Source of the DNA: Dryomyza anilis
Lineage: Eukaryota; Arthropoda; Insecta; Diptera; Dryomyzidae
DNA: 64,000 nucleotides
Direction of reading: 5' to 3'
NCBI GenBank assembly: GCA_951804985.1
Contig: OX638130.1
Location: 108,636,040-108,700,039, forward strand
A program made the position numbers and the translations under genes. Below, in pieces: positions 23,121 through 34,167 of this stretch (positions are counted from its first letter, which is position 1; the number at the start of each line of letters is the position of its first letter). The notes beneath the pieces are model-generated. The model was not told the origin of the DNA. It saw only the letters and a program-made list of their open reading frames with translations, and searched no databases.

Positions 23121-23432
23121 TAATAATAATAATAATAGTTTGGCGCTACAGTCCTGTTTAGAACTTCGGCCGAGATCTCTCAACATTTTGAGCTGTGCGT
23201 GTTATATTTGTACTCAACGTGGTGGGACCTACAGTTTATTGCCGAATCCGAACGGCGGGTGAGAGCTTTTCATAGGCAATGTTTTACTCTCGTAGGTTTG
23301 CCATTTACTGCCGAGAGGTAGCGCGGTATAGAAAAATGTTTCTATGAAAAGATGTTGTTAGCCCCAGTCCAGGCTTGAACCGGGAACCTTTCGGCTCGCA
23401 GTCCAACGCACTAACCACTGAGCTACCGCGGC
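23121..23432 (-). mobile_element. tRNA-derived SINE, copy B, with target duplication
   Basis: Minus-strand copy of the SINE at 12262. Box A (TAGCTCAGTGG, complement at 23415-23425) and box B (GGTTCAAGCCT, complement at 23371-23381) are both intact. The (ATT)n tail is at the low-coordinate end. It is flanked by the 10-bp duplication TACTTGGAAA (23111-23120 and 23433-23442), a mark of target-primed insertion. It has an extra segment of about 50 bp near 23178-23228 that copy A lacks. Confidence 0.85.
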
Positions 23433-23462
23433 TACTTGGAAACCTTGTTTTTTTTATATATA

Positions 23463-23930
23463 TGCCCGACTAGCTGGACACCTGCGCAGCTTCGTCCGTG
23501 ATAAGTTTTTGTAAATGCAAAATTTTATCGTTTTTAAAGTGTGGATACATTCACCTTTTTAGTGCATGTCTTCATCGACGTTTTTCCTCATTTTTTCCCG
23601 TCCACATTGAACGAAGTACTTAGAATATTTAAAATTTATAGCAATGTAAAACTGGGGTTGTATCTACTTTAATTCTCCTACATAAATCTTTGAAACCAGT
23701 CCAAGGATACCTTGAGAAAAAAACCTAAAACACTCATAACTTTGTTAATACGCGTCGTAGACACCTCAAAATGGGTACATTTTATAAGCAACATTTACTT
23801 TGATTTCCTATATAAATCATTGAAATCACTCCAAGGATTCTTGAGCAATCACTTCTCCTACTTAAAACTTCGTTAATACTCGTCGTATACCAGTCAGAGT
23901 TGGTACATTTTATAATGCATTTAAAAAAAA
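23463..23930 (+). mobile_element. ACTAGCTGGAC-type element fragment with 165-bp internal repeat
   Basis: GACTAGCTGGACACCTGCGCAG resembles the start of the element at 26761. Two diverged tandem units of about 165 bp follow (shared words TCCTACATAAATC/TCCTATATAAATC, CCAAGGAT, CTTGAG, GTACATTTTATAA). No coding signal. Confidence 0.5.
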
Positions 23931-24158
23931 AAAAAAAAAAAAAAATTGTTCACTTTTTTGTTCATAAAAAAAAATCGTAAAAAATGTCCATCATTTAATT
24001 TATTTTGAAAAAAAATATTAGTTTTTTTCTCTTTCAATACAGGACTAACTTTCATTATTTTTTTTTGGTTCGACATTATTCCGATTTCAAAAATGTTCTC
24101 GTTCAGAGAAAACTACGTCAGAATGCATCGATATCTACCTACCATGTATGTCCAATTA

Positions 24159-25380
24159 AAGGGCTTTTCAATAAGAGCGCTACAAAAGTTTTTTTAAATA
24201 ATTATGTAAGGAACTCGATTTCTTTTGCAAGGCATCCACGGGCATGCTTGCAGAAGTCCAGACGTTGAACCCAATTTTCGACGGTTTTCAAGCATTAATC
24301 GGCCGATATTGCTGCAATTTCACGTTCGATATTCGTACGAAGTTCATCAATCGTCGCTGGCTTGTTGGCATAGACCATAGACTTGACGTAGCCCCACAGG
24401 AAATAGTCTAACGGCGTCAAATCGCACCATCGAGTCGGCCAATCGACTGGACCATTTCGTGAGATAACACGTTCTCCAAACTTGGTTTCCAATAAATTGA
24501 TTGTGGCATTCGCTGTGTGGCTTGTGGCGCCGTCCTGTTGGAACCACATGTCCTCCAAGTCCATATCATCCAATTGGGGCCAAAAATATTCGGTTATCAT
24601 TGAACGGTAGCGCTTCCCATTCACAGTAACGTGCCGGTCTTGATCATCACGGAAGAAGTACGGGCCAATGACGCCGCCGGCCCATAAACCGCACCAAACC
24701 GTAATTTTTTCGGGATGCAATGATGACTCATGGAGTACGTGTGGATTGCTGTCTGACCATATTTTGTTTATTGACGAAGCCATTCAGCCAGAAATGAGCC
24801 TCATTGCTGAAGATGATTTTTCGATGAAAATCCGAATCATTTTCAAGTTGTTGCTCAGCCCAATTCACGATAATACGATGTTTCTGGTAATCAAGCGGCT
24901 TCAGTTCTTACGTCAATTTGATTTTGTAAGGATGTAGGCCAAGATCTTTTCGCAAAATTCGCCACAAGGACGTCACAGAGATGGCGAACGCTTGAGAACG
25001 ATGTGTGAGAGACACATTTGGGCTTTCTTCAACTGAAGCCTCAGCGGTAGCAATATTTTCGACACTACGGGCACTTCTTGGTCTCACTGGCACTCGAACA
25101 TTTTGTACTGTGCCTGTGGATTCAAATTTGTCCACTAGACGCTCAATTGTTGATCTGCTAGGACGATTATGACGACCATAAATTGGACGTAGCGCTCTTA
25201 ACGTTGAGGCCACTGACTCCGAATTTCGGTAGTAAATTTTAAAAAATTTTGACTCGTTGTTGGCTCGTATATCTTTCCATCATGAAATGGCAAACCTTAC
25301 TGAAGAGAAATGTCAAAAGAGCGTCAAGAAATATGGCGTCGTTTGCTGTCCCTGTCGCTCTACTTTTGTAGCGTCCCTTT
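24159..25380 (-). mobile_element. Tc1/mariner-superfamily transposon, near full-length (copy Ma2)
   Basis: Starts AAGGGCTTTTCAATAAGAGCG after TA (24157-24158) and ends TAGCGTCCCTTT before TA, where about 13 bp of the terminal inverted repeat appear deleted. About 1.22 kb, the longest copy of this family here. It carries a minus-strand transposase pseudogene. Confidence 0.88.
24260..25213 (-). pseudogene. Tc1/mariner transposase, near-complete but inactivated (Ma2)
   Basis: The N-terminal frame (25213-24908) covers the helix-turn-helix region (RPIYGRHNRPSRSTIERLV, SVTSLWRILRKDLGLHPYKI). The C-terminal frame (24783-24295) covers HPEKITVWCGLWAGGVIGP, QQDGATSH and CDLTPLDYFLWGYVK. Between them I see a stop codon (TAA) right after IKLT, an Asp-to-Asn change in the first catalytic motif (FSNEAHF, where Ma1 reads FSDEAHF) and an 8-bp deletion relative to Ma1 after NKQNM that shifts the frame. 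The protein cannot be active. Confidence 0.88.
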
Positions 25381-25382
25381 TA

Positions 25383-26760
25383 ATTTAAATTTTAAAATCG
25401 GATATTAATGAAAACTCACAAGTTTTGTATTTGTTGAGCAAGCCACACTGTGGCTGCCATAGTCGAAAATCAACTCTAGGTAACACCAAAGTCAAAATCG
25501 CAATTTTGGCAACCAGCGCAGCTGCTGTGTCAGTTGTGCAATTAAACAAAAAACCAAAAAAAAAACGCCTACAGCAACAATTCAAAAAATGGCAACGACT
25601 ACTATTGCTGTTCTGTTGTTGTTGCTGCTGCTGCATTTAGTTGGCAACACTTTTAAGTAGCCAATTAATTGCGCGCGTGCCCTCTGGACAATTTCAGCTA
25701 AAATAACGCGTTGTTTGAGTAGCCAAATTAGCTAAATGTTTTGGCAACCGTCGCGACCGACTATTGACATGCACAAAACTGAGCGGTACGCCGTGTCGGT
25801 GTGCTGTACCACCTTGGTTTCGTTCAATTGTCAGGCGGTAGTACGAGTCGACGAGACCTTGCCAAGTTTGCAAATTAAAGCTAAAGTTATTTGAGTGGTA
25901 GCGGCTGTTTTTGCGAAAAGGTGTTGATTGTTGTTGTTGTTGCTGGTGGTTGGAGGTTTTCGTTGTAGTTTACTGTTGTTGTTTCTGTTGTTGTTGTTTT
26001 GGCTTTAAGTGCGCCTTTTAATTAGACCACTTTGTTGTTGTTACGAAAACATGTTCTCCTGCTATCCAGCATATTTCGTTTAACAAATTAACGTTCTTGA
26101 GGAGCAACAGAAATATGTTGCTGTCGCTGGGCCCGCCCTCAATTGCTGTTGCTACGTTTCGCTTAATTAACATATAAAAGTCTACTAATTGCTTAATTTC
26201 TTTATGCAAAATATTATGGAAACCTTTTATTTAAAAAGTTTTTCAAAGTTTATAGAAATTTAGAATTTTTTATTGAGCATATTTTATATATTATTCTGTG
26301 CTTAAAATTTATATTTATTAATGCTGCATAAAATTGTGGTCTCATAAAGAAAGCAATAACATTATATTTAGGCTATACCGCACTTTTTAATGAACTGCCG
26401 CAAGCAAAATTTAATGAATGCTAAATTAGGCCATAATAAAAGGTAAAAACAACCACGAATATGAGAATATTTTTCAGAGATCTCGACTAATAATGTGTTT
26501 TTATAATACGATTGTTGCTTTAAAATAGATGTTGAAATTAAAAATTAAATAAAAGCATTGAGGAACTTAAAATTGGCAAAAAAAAAGAAGTCTTAAATAA
26601 AAAAAAAATACTCTTCTGAAAATATATTGTTGAGTTTCAGATTAAATTGCGGCTAAAAATTACTTTTTGTAGTTTTTTTGTATAATTTTTATAAAAAATA
26701 AAGAAATAAAAATTCATTAGGTTTATGACAGTTAGAATCGATTATTATATTATATTATTA
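25383..26760. other. No gene seen; GC-richer single-copy island
   Basis: 25430-26200 is less AT-rich, with short triplet runs (GTTGTTGCTGCTGCTGC near 25614, TTGTTGTTGTTGC near 25928) and no dispersed repeat. It could be a regulatory or untranslated segment. No splice-supported frame was found. 26200-26760 is plain AT-rich DNA. Confidence 0.35.
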
Positions 26761-27850
26761 TACTAGCTGGACCCGTGCACGACTCGTGCCAAGATTTTGT
26801 GAATTCATAGATATAAAGCGATTTTATTAATATAAAAAAACATTATTATTATTTTTTTATATCAGGGCCCCGTGCTTCGCTGTGGAAGTTTTTATTGGTT
26901 TTATAAATGTAGTAACCAAATAATAATTCTCCGCCAAAACAACTTTTCTCAAAGACAATTCAGACAGTAGAATATTTCGCCGTAGAATTCTTCCCAGTAG
27001 AAATCTTCGCCGTAAAATTCTTCCCCATAGAACGCTTTACCGTAGAATTCTTCCCGGTAGAACCCTTCCCGGTAGAATTCTTCCCCGTACAGTTTTTCCC
27101 AGTAGAAGTTTTAGTGTAGTTAGTTTAAATGTGGTGAGTTTTAGTGTGTTGAATTTTTAGTTTAGTGAATTTTTTGTGTGGTGAGTTTTAGTGTGGTGTG
27201 TTTTAGTGTGGTGAGTTTTGGTGTGGTGAGTTTTAGTGTGGTGAATTTTAGTGTGGTGAATTTTTAGTGTAGTGAGTTTTAGTGTAGTGAGTTTTATTGT
27301 GGTGAGTTTTAGTGCGGTGAGTTTTAGTGTGGTGAGTTTTAGTGTGGTGAGTTTCGGTGTGGTGAGTTTTTAGTATGGTGAGTTTTAGTGTGGTGAGTTT
27401 TAGTGTGGTGAATTTTAAGTGTGGTGAGTTTTAGTGTGGTGAGGTTTAGTGTGGTGAATTTTGGTGTGGTGAGTTTTAGTATGGTGAATATTTAGTGTGG
27501 TGAGTTTTAGTGTGGTGAGATTTATTGTGGTGAGTTTTAGTGTGGTGAGTTTTAAAGTGGTGAGTGTTAATGTGGTGAGTTTTAGTGTGGTGAATTTTAG
27601 TTTTTTGTTTCATCTTTTTAGATTGTGTATGTGATGAGTTATGTCGTTTTGAAAGTTTAGGTTGTATGGGAGGTACCACGCCCCTTTGTCCAATCCCGCC
27701 CATATATATGACACCCTCCGGACTCCATAGTATCTTGGTGCAAAATTTCAGTTAAATCGGTTCAGCGGTTTAGACGTGATGCTGGAACAAACAGACAGAC
27801 AGACCGACAGACAAACTGACAGACGGACCAAGAGTTTTATATATATAGAT
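26761..27850 (+). mobile_element. 1.1-kb element with two minisatellite blocks (ACTAGCTGGAC family)
   Basis: Begins ACTAGCTGGACCCGTGCACG and ends GGACCAAGAGTTTTATATATATAG. It carries a 15-bp GTAGAATTCTTCCCC array at about 26960-27105, then a 15-bp TGGTGAGTTTTAGTG array at 27105-27605. The end segment (CACCCTCCGGACTCC, GGTTTAGACG) recurs at 13603-13768. Non-coding; class unknown. Confidence 0.65.
27105..27605. repeat. 15-bp TGGTGAGTTTTAGTG minisatellite
   Basis: About 33 units with 15-bp period and occasional single-base length changes. The same unit forms arrays at 15536, 16477, 36925 and 47724. Confidence 0.88.
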
Positions 27851-27959
27851 TATATTAATTTGTTCAAATAATTTGTAGAAATAGCATGAAATTGTAAATT
27901 GTACGAAATTTCGCATCATTTGTATTCAATACCGTCACGAACAAATATCGAAATGTAAA

Positions 27960-28145
27960 AATGTTTTCTATGAAAAAGATGTTGATAGTTGCTGGTATCG
28001 AACCCTGAACCTTTTCACTCGTAGTCCAACGCATTAAAGTACATCTATTTAAAACAAAAGTTGACCTGGTTCACACCGAAATTCATCTCGAAGAGTTGTA
28101 TTGTCTCGCCAAACTATTCTTATTATTAGTTTAAATACTACTTGT
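27960..28145. mobile_element. Scrambled SINE fragments
   Basis: 27960-28040 matches the SINE head in minus orientation (GATGTTGATAG, ATCGAACCCTGAACC, GTAGTCCAACGCATTA). 28078-28135 matches the SINE tail in plus orientation (CGCCAAACTATTCTTATTATTA). Both are strongly diverged. Confidence 0.45.
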
Positions 28146-28357
28146 AAAAAAAAATAATTTTCCTTCGAGATATTAAAGCTTAAAGCATACGAAGGTCCTG
28201 TCCGGAACCCCAGAAAATGCCCCAGAAAATGTTGTACCATTTTTTGTCCCCTATTCATGCAAGGAAAGGATTTTAGGTTATAAAGAGGGATGAAAGTGTC
28301 AGTGATTGAAGAACGAATTGTCTATGTAATGCGTGGTTCTGTTGAATACCGTGTGGA

Positions 28358-28478
28358 CTACACAAAGAAAAAAATAATCTACGTAAATATAGCAACCGAT
28401 ATTAATTGCATGCATTAATCAGTTCAGCAATTAATATCGGTTGCTATATTTACGTAGATTATTTTTTTCTTTGTGTAG
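28358..28478. mobile_element. Perfect 52-bp hairpin (terminal inverted repeat pair)
   Basis: Left arm 28358-28409 and right arm 28427-28478 are exact reverse complements (52 of 52) around a 17-bp loop. The arm runs from CTACACAAAG through ATCTACGTAAAT and CAACCGATATTAA. A diverged extra right arm lies at about 28520-28562. Probably a minimal MITE or a head-to-head pair of ends. Confidence 0.8.
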
Positions 28479-28669
28479 TATTTCTTTGTATAATCTCTAC
28501 AGAACCAGATATATATATATATATCGGTTGTTATATTTAAGTAGATTATTTTTTTCTGTGCAAAGGTGTGAGCTTTGTTTGATGTCCAAGTAGAGCGACA
28601 GTATACACGACTAGAGATGGGCTCTTGCCTGTTTGATGGCACGGGCACGCCGATAGGTAACACGCACGA

Positions 28670-28800
28670 GCTCGAGCCCGACGAGTAAATTTACAGGCAC
28701 ACACGAAAAACACGGGATTTTAAAAGACACGAGGAAACACGAAAAACACGGAAAAACACGACAAAATCACGAAAAAACATAAAAAAGCAAGCGAAACGTG
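28670..28800. repeat. Degenerate ACACGAAAA minisatellite
   Basis: Repeats of ACACGAAAAACACGG-like words with period near 15. Confidence 0.6.
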
Positions 28801-28804
28801 AAAA

Positions 28805-29110
28805 ATAATACCGGAACCGTTTTGATTTTTTGAACCAGAATCGTTATTAAAACGGTGTTGAACCGGAACTGGAATCGTAACATATATATTTTTAAGTTGG
28901 TATCGGTAACGCTATTTTAAAAATATCAGAACCAGAACCGGATTAGATATTATAGTCTCTGTCAGGAAACGCAAAAAACCGGAATCGGAACCGTTATTAA
29001 AAATCTATGGTACCGGAATCGAAACCCATTTAATTTGTTAGTTGAAACCGGAATCGGAACCACAATTTAAAAAATCTTGGAATCCGAACCGGAAACGATG
29101 TTCCAATAGG
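28805..29110. repeat. Degenerate GAACCGGAATCGGAACC repeat
   Basis: Several diverged copies of AACCGGAATCGGAACCGTTAT separated by AT-rich linkers. Confidence 0.6.
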
Positions 29111-29279
29111 TTTTAGTCCCTGTAATAAATAATTCAAAAATTAAGTTTGATACTGTTTTATTCTCTTAAATCCATAAGTAAAACTAAAACATCAGATTAT
29201 TTGGAAAAGGTTAAAATACCACGAAATTTTTATTTTCTGAAGCTGAAAGTAAAGGTTTTTTTTTTTAAATTGGGGTAGA

Positions 29280-29770
29280 AACTACGCGCCCATCTCTATA
29301 CACAACCTCGTGGAATCGGGCCTTGTATTTCGCTCGAACACTAACCACCATTGTAATACCTATAAAACAGGCTTCGACGGCTTTTCGGTTCTTTGTACGT
29401 TGTTTAATTCGTTTAAGTAACTCCAAAGAGGATTTTGCAACCCCTGCCCAAATGTGCGAATTGTATTCCATCTTAGGCCGATTATAGGTGGTGTTCACAG
29501 AGCATAAGTCAGCAGGTGTGAAGTATTGTATACTTGACCGCTTCTTTAGACATATCAAATATATGATTGTTCCAACGGAGGTCACACTGAATTGAAATGC
29601 CTAGAACATCAAAAGCAGCTGACTCAGAATAGAGTCGGAGATAGAACAATTGGAGAAATATGGACAGGGATAGAATGGAACCCTGCAGAACTCCATATCT
29701 GGTAATCATTGTAATAATTAAATCGTTTTTGTAATTCTTTTCAAAAATATCGGAAATATACAATTTTAGA
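29280..29770 (-). pseudogene. Non-LTR retrotransposon reverse transcriptase fragment
   Basis: Minus-strand frames read RYGVLQGSILSLSIFL, matching the GVPQGSILSP box of non-LTR reverse transcriptases. LGISIQCDLRWNNHI and NRPKMEYNSHIWAGVAKSSLELL follow, typical of the thumb region of jockey/R1-like elements. The palm segment between the GVPQGS box and the thumb, which includes the usual YADD box, is absent and the frame shifts, so this is a deleted, dead fragment. Confidence 0.75.
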
Positions 29771-30293
29771 CAACTTTTTCAAAATAAATTATACAGTATA
29801 CCATTTATTTCAATATCATTACAATTCACAATTCGTCACATTTCGTATAATTTTCGTAGCGTCATCAAATTAAACCTACATGGTAGATAGATATCGATGG
29901 ACTCTATAGGAATTTTTTTCGATACGAGACATTTTACGAAATCGATTCTATATCGTATAGAAAAATATTCAATGTTCGAGATTGTTTTTAAAAATGTATC
30001 CTTATTGTTGTGTAAATGTTTAAATTACTTTTCTTAATGAAAAGTAATCCATTGAAATGTATGGAGGATTTTAAATATGAAAACAGATAAAGTTACGAAG
30101 TCGAACTTTTTATCGAAGAGAAAGCTTTGAGGCATCAAGAAGTCCGAGATATGGCAAACCTGGGTTTCATGAGTTTATTTTTTTTTATGATGACACAAGT
30201 TTATAAAACAAAGTAGTACACATTTTAAATAAACAAATACAATTTCGGTAGTATGTAACCGTTTCGAAATCAATTTAAATGCTGTGTGAAGGT
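29771..30293. other. No gene seen; AT-rich DNA
   Basis: Ordinary AT-rich sequence. No repeat shared with the rest of the window was recognised. Confidence 0.4.
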
Positions 30294-30520
30294 GCACCCA
30301 GAAAAAAAAAATACTATATAAATAATAGTTTTTTTACTATTAAAAATAGTCAATAGGATATATTATTATTTTAATCGGAAAATACCATTAAATACTAGAA
30401 AATACCATGACATTGCCATTGAGTTTATATGAAAAGATTTATTTTTTGCATACTATTAAATCAATAATTGTCCTATTCACCAATTTTAATGGGATTTGAG
30501 TGAATTTTTTTTCTGGGTGT
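30294..30520. mobile_element. Small MITE with CACCCAGAAAAAA ends
   Basis: Starts CACCCAGAAAAAAAAAATAC and ends TTTTTTTTCTGGGTG, about 225 bp. The body carries ATTAAAAATAGTCAATAGGA and TTGTCCTATTCACC. Relatives lie at about 62990-63212 (inverted) and 63800-64000. Confidence 0.75.
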
Positions 30521-31700
30521 GTCTCGACTACCTTTGTCAGCTGACGTCGAACCCATGCACTTTCAGGCATATTAAGTCATCATCAGCGACGGCTTCATTT
30601 CAGTAACCTCAAGTAAAACATGCACTCACTAACGGCTTCTACGGTATAATAGTATTCTTAACCCTTAGATGACTGCGTGTCAAAAAATACTTGAATATGT
30701 AAAAACTTAAGAGGTGTATCGTCTCACACTCTATGAAAATAGCTCATGATTTATTATATGATGGATCCCAAAATATTTCGACTCTACCGTTAGCAGTTCT
30801 TGAGTGAGAAACGTTTACAAAAAAATAAATAAAAAAATGTGATCGAAAAAGTTTTCTTTTGGCATTGGACTAGGTAAATCTCGGTTAAGATTCGGTATAA
30901 ATTTAGATATCCGCAGATATTGGAAGCCTCAAACCAAGAAGATGATTCGAACCATTAAAAGTTTTCGAAAATGAAATCCTTGAAGGGTTAAACATAGTAC
31001 CTACAAGGTTTTTGTGCTAAACCATCACACTCAGCAGTAACCAGATAATCCAAAAACACTCGTTTTGTATGCTATCCAATCTCTGCCTGACCTCGCACAA
31101 AACCAGCATCCATCATCATCAGCAGCACCATCGTCATTATGATGTTGCCTGCCTGCCTGCCTATCCGACGTTCAATCTAATATTAAACTCTGTATCATGC
31201 TGTGACCTGTGGCTGTTCAATAGTTCAACATTTACCAGGCTACATGCTAAGGACAAACAAAGGATATTTGTTGTTATTGCTAAATGAATTGTGTATCTAT
31301 ACATTTTAAAGATTTCGAAGAATTTCAGTTTAGTGTCTGGTTCGAGTGTTGAAAACCGGAAATTTCTTATTTAACCAACAAGTTGCAATATCCTGCGAAA
31401 TTTAAATTTTACAAACAAAACAAGACATAGATAGATAGTAGAGTAGATAGAGCAACGAAAACAGTTATGCAAACAATGGTGTCTAATAGGTTTTTGGGGA
31501 GGTTGTCAATGTTTGAATTGTCGTAGACTTAACTAAGTTTATTTGGTAATGTTGTTTTCGAGTAGAATTTCATATATACAAATAAATTCTTTCGAATTTT
31601 ATGTAATGCAGATATCTCTACCGTTCAGTGTTTATGTCTAAACGTTATGCGTTCTAGTTCATACTATTAAATTGCTTAAACCTTTGTTTAAAACCTACCA
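30521..31700. other. No gene seen
   Basis: Single-copy-like, somewhat less AT-rich, with a short GCCTGCCTGCCT run at 31149. No convincing coding frame. Confidence 0.4.
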
Positions 31701-31987
31701 CACGGAGAAAACTGTTTACTGATAAATTATGAATAAGATGTTCATAAATCATATTTTGTTCTAATTTTCTTAATTATGAGTTATATTCTTAAATTATGTA
31801 TAATACTTAAAATGCAAATTGCATGCGTAAATAGAATAGAATTCATAAATTCATAAATTTTACAAATTTTATTATTAATCATAAAAGGAGAAATTATGAA
31901 TATTTATTCATCACTTGTGCTTTATATTGCATATTAAATTTCTTAATGTGCAATTCACGCCATTTGTGAAAAATCACGATATAACTG

Positions 31988-32855
31988 TACAGAAAAAAAA
32001 TTCTTCAATATGATGAATTTATTCATAAATATTATGAATTTTTTAACCAACTACCAGATTCATCATATTGATACCACCGTTCATTAAATGACATATTAAT
32101 GAATGCATTCATTATATATATATATGATACAATGAATTTGAATTGTCATAATGATGAATCTCTTCGTAATATTTTTTCAAAAAAAATTAAAAAATAATTC
32201 GAAAAAAAAGTTTTTTAAAAAGTTTATTTAAAAAATAACAGTAAAGAAATTTTTAAAAAAAAATTTTCATACAAAAAAAAAATTGTTCCGAAAAAAAAAA
32301 TTTCTAACAAAAATTTTGTTAACAAAAAAAAATTGTGTTCGACAAAAAAAAATTGTTCGAAAAAAAAAATAAAAAATTCGAGAAAAAGTTTTTTTTTTTC
32401 AAAATATATTTTTTATAAATATAACTTTTTATTAATAAAAAGTAGTAAATTTAATAAATATATTATAAAACATTTTACTAATTTATGCATGTCGAGCAAG
32501 CATTATGTAAGAAATAACATACAAGAACTACTTGTGAACTGAGAAGTACTGCAAAAAAAAACGAAAATAAAATTTTTGATAGAAATTTGTTTTAATGAAC
32601 AGCGTTCTTCAATATGATGAACATATATGTTGTATTTTTTATTTTGGTTCATTAATATGATGAAACGTATTCTTCACATAAAGTTCATCATATTGAAGAA
32701 CACTTTTTCGACAGTTACAAAGCGTTCATCATATTTATGATCGCATTCATAACATGTATGGCGTTAGTCATTAATATTATGAATGGTTCATCAATACAAT
32801 GAATCATGGGTTGAAGAACGGAATTCATCAATATGATGTACATTTTTTTTTCTGG
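31988..32855 (-). mobile_element. MITE family M, full-length inverted copy (copy 5)
   Basis: Same order as the copy at 17003. It starts TACAGAAAAAAAATTCTTC and ends ATCAATATGATGTAC plus TTTTTTTTTCTG. The core includes TTCGACAAAAAAAAATTG words. About 868 bp. Confidence 0.82.
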
Positions 32856-32874
32856 TTGCAGTTCAGTGAGTATA

Positions 32875-34167
32875 CACGGAGGGAAAAAAGTTCTAAAATC
32901 CAGAAGAAATCAAGAAGTATAAGGAGTGATATACAGCGAAACCGAAAATTCTTAATTTCAAGAAATGGATTTTCTTAGTTGTCAAAAAAATAACTAAGTA
33001 GAATTATTCTTGGATTCAGTTATTAATTTCTTAGGTATCAAAAAAGTAACTAAATAGAATTATTCTTGGATTCAGTTATTAATTTCTTAGGTATCAAAAA
33101 TGTTGTTGTTGTTTTCGTCCCAAAATTTAATGAACACGTGTTCGTATAGTTGTTGTTTTTTCGATCTTGCTTTGTCGCTATTAGTATGTTAGTATAGATA
33201 TGTTGAAAGTAATTATTTCGAAGCTAACATAAAATAAAATATAGTCGAGTTAATTTATTGTTTATTTAGAACTTTATTAGCTATATGCATTTTTGTATAG
33301 TAAATGACTTCTTTGAATACTTAATGTAATTGAATTGTTTATTTTATTTTATTTTTATTATTATTTAATTTTATCTCTGTATATTATTCTGAAACCGTTT
33401 ACTTACCTTATACACTTTCTCCTCTTTTGTTGGTTATGTATAAACCTTTCGCACGTTACCCATAAGCATTGTACAGTGTATTTAGATAACAATGGAATGA
33501 AATCAACTTCGTATTTATGCAAAATTGAACCCAAATTTATGTTTACGAACTGAAACCATACCAATATTCGTAGGAAAAATCGTAGGAAAAATCGAAAAAT
33601 CGTAACATTCATACATACACAGACGATTGCTTGTCTGGCTGTGCTTTGTTGTTCTATTCGTGAAAACACCCACATGCAAACAGTGTATGTCATGCCGTTT
33701 TTTGATACCTAAGAAAACAAAAATTTGCAATCCAGACAAATTGTACTTAGTTACTTTTTTGATACCTAAGAACTTAATGTCTGAATATCCAGAACATTTT
33801 GACTTAGTTACTTTCAACAGACAGACAAGCAGACTAAGAAACAGATGGCGACCTCGCAAAACAAAGCATACAGACAGAGCAATATCGATGAAAACAACAA
33901 CAATACATGAACACGTGTTCTTTTTGCGATGAATACAGCAACAATTTTGCGTGTTCTTTTTGGTTTTTAATAATCAATAAATTAACTTCTGAAAATCCAG
34001 TTGAATAAAGTTTGTTTATTTTTTTGACAACTAAGTAATTTGCTTTCTTGATATCCAGATGACACATTCTTGAATTTTAGCAGTATTTTATTGATATTAG
34101 TCAAATTCTACTATTTTTCTTTCTAACCGAATTCTTCTCGAGTTTTAGAATTTTATTTCCCTCCGTG
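32875..34167. mobile_element. CACGGAGGG inverted-repeat element A
   Basis: Ends CACGGAGGGAAAAAAG / ATTTCCCTCCGTG, each bordered by TATA (32871-32874, 34168-34171). Subterminal modules of about 62 bp recur (ACTTAGTTACTTTTTTGA, TACCTAAGAA). No transposase frame; about 1.3 kb and non-autonomous. Confidence 0.7.
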
